Shown here: positions 64,000-64,000 of the stretch, piece after piece
Layout: every line of letters starts with the position of its first letter
How positions within the stretch are numbered: the stretch's first letter is position 1
Assembly: GCF_900108475.1 (NCBI RefSeq)
Contig: NZ_FNWO01000001.1
Span: 243,557-307,556 of the forward strand
Reading direction: 5' to 3'
Length of the DNA stretch: 64,000 bases
DNA from: Magnetospirillum fulvum
Lineage (GTDB): Bacteria; Pseudomonadota; Alphaproteobacteria; Rhodospirillales; Magnetospirillaceae
The notes under the pieces: model-generated
Databases searched by the model: none
What the model saw: the letters and a program-made list of their open reading frames with translations, nothing else
Told to the model about the DNA's origin: nothing
Made by a program: the position numbers and the translations under genes

Positions 64000-64000
64000 G

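Noticed and set aside
1..64000. CRISPR array, rRNA operon, prophage or replication origin
   Set aside because: No regularly spaced repeats, no rRNA sequence, no phage structural genes and no DnaA-box cluster were seen on reading the window.

Overview
The window looks like high-GC alphaproteobacterial chromosome. Hopanoid synthesis (squalene-hopene cyclase), Calvin-cycle-type sugar phosphate enzymes, a large accessory chemotaxis operon and TCA-type genes together suggest a Rhodospirillales member (Magnetospirillum/Phaeospirillum-like). The genus is an inference from gene content, not a measurement.

Layout. 0-4 kb: two membrane anchors and the flavoprotein of an atypical succinate dehydrogenase/fumarate reductase, translationally coupled to a two-subunit [4Fe-4S] fumarase/tartrate dehydratase. 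4-10.7 kb: an iron-dependent alcohol dehydrogenase, an ABC permease and binding protein of the sulfonate type, and a two-subunit lyase resembling (2R)-sulfolactate sulfo-lyase (SuyAB); a MetC-like PLP enzyme and an unknown cysteine-containing protein follow. 10.7-14.1 kb: alpha/beta hydrolase, isochorismatase-fold hydrolase, RhlE-type helicase, and a stand-alone Lrp/AsnC sensor domain. 14.2-19.1 kb: glpX, tkt, fba, rpe. 19.05-19.45 kb: a palindrome-rich intergenic element, tRNA-Ser(CGA) and a strong terminator. 19.45-31.1 kb (minus strand): an accessory chemotaxis operon with a double-tipped soluble receptor, a triple-CheW scaffold, CheB, a HEAT-repeat protein, CheR, two response regulators, CheA, a short STAS-like protein and two membrane-anchored proteins, one carrying a CheZ-like D-x-x-x-Q motif.

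31.1-36.5 kb is an AT-rich and mosaic accessory segment. It is strewn with transposase tails (IS481-like, IS66, IS3) and carries an NRAMP-related transporter and a LysE exporter. 36.6-42.8 kb encodes an RND heavy-metal efflux system (CzcCBA/CusCBA type) and a cupredoxin-like lipoprotein. 42.8-48.3 kb holds YkgJ and YchJ cysteine-cluster proteins, a secreted FGE-fold protein, an IS3 remnant, an SbmA/YddA-like ABC protein with degenerate nucleotide-binding motifs, and a DUF815 ATPase.

48.9-60.9 kb is the most striking region. It is a single, tightly overlapping nine-gene operon built around a roughly 1000-residue tubulin/FtsZ-superfamily protein. The partners are a zinc-ribbon membrane protein, a secreted SH3-vWA protein, a LolCDE/MacB-like ABC ATPase and permease, a secreted FGE-fold/coiled-coil protein, two lipoproteins and a small membrane protein. 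It reads as a cytoskeleton-to-envelope machine of unknown function. The window closes with a TetR regulator divergent from squalene-hopene cyclase, with a likely operator between them.
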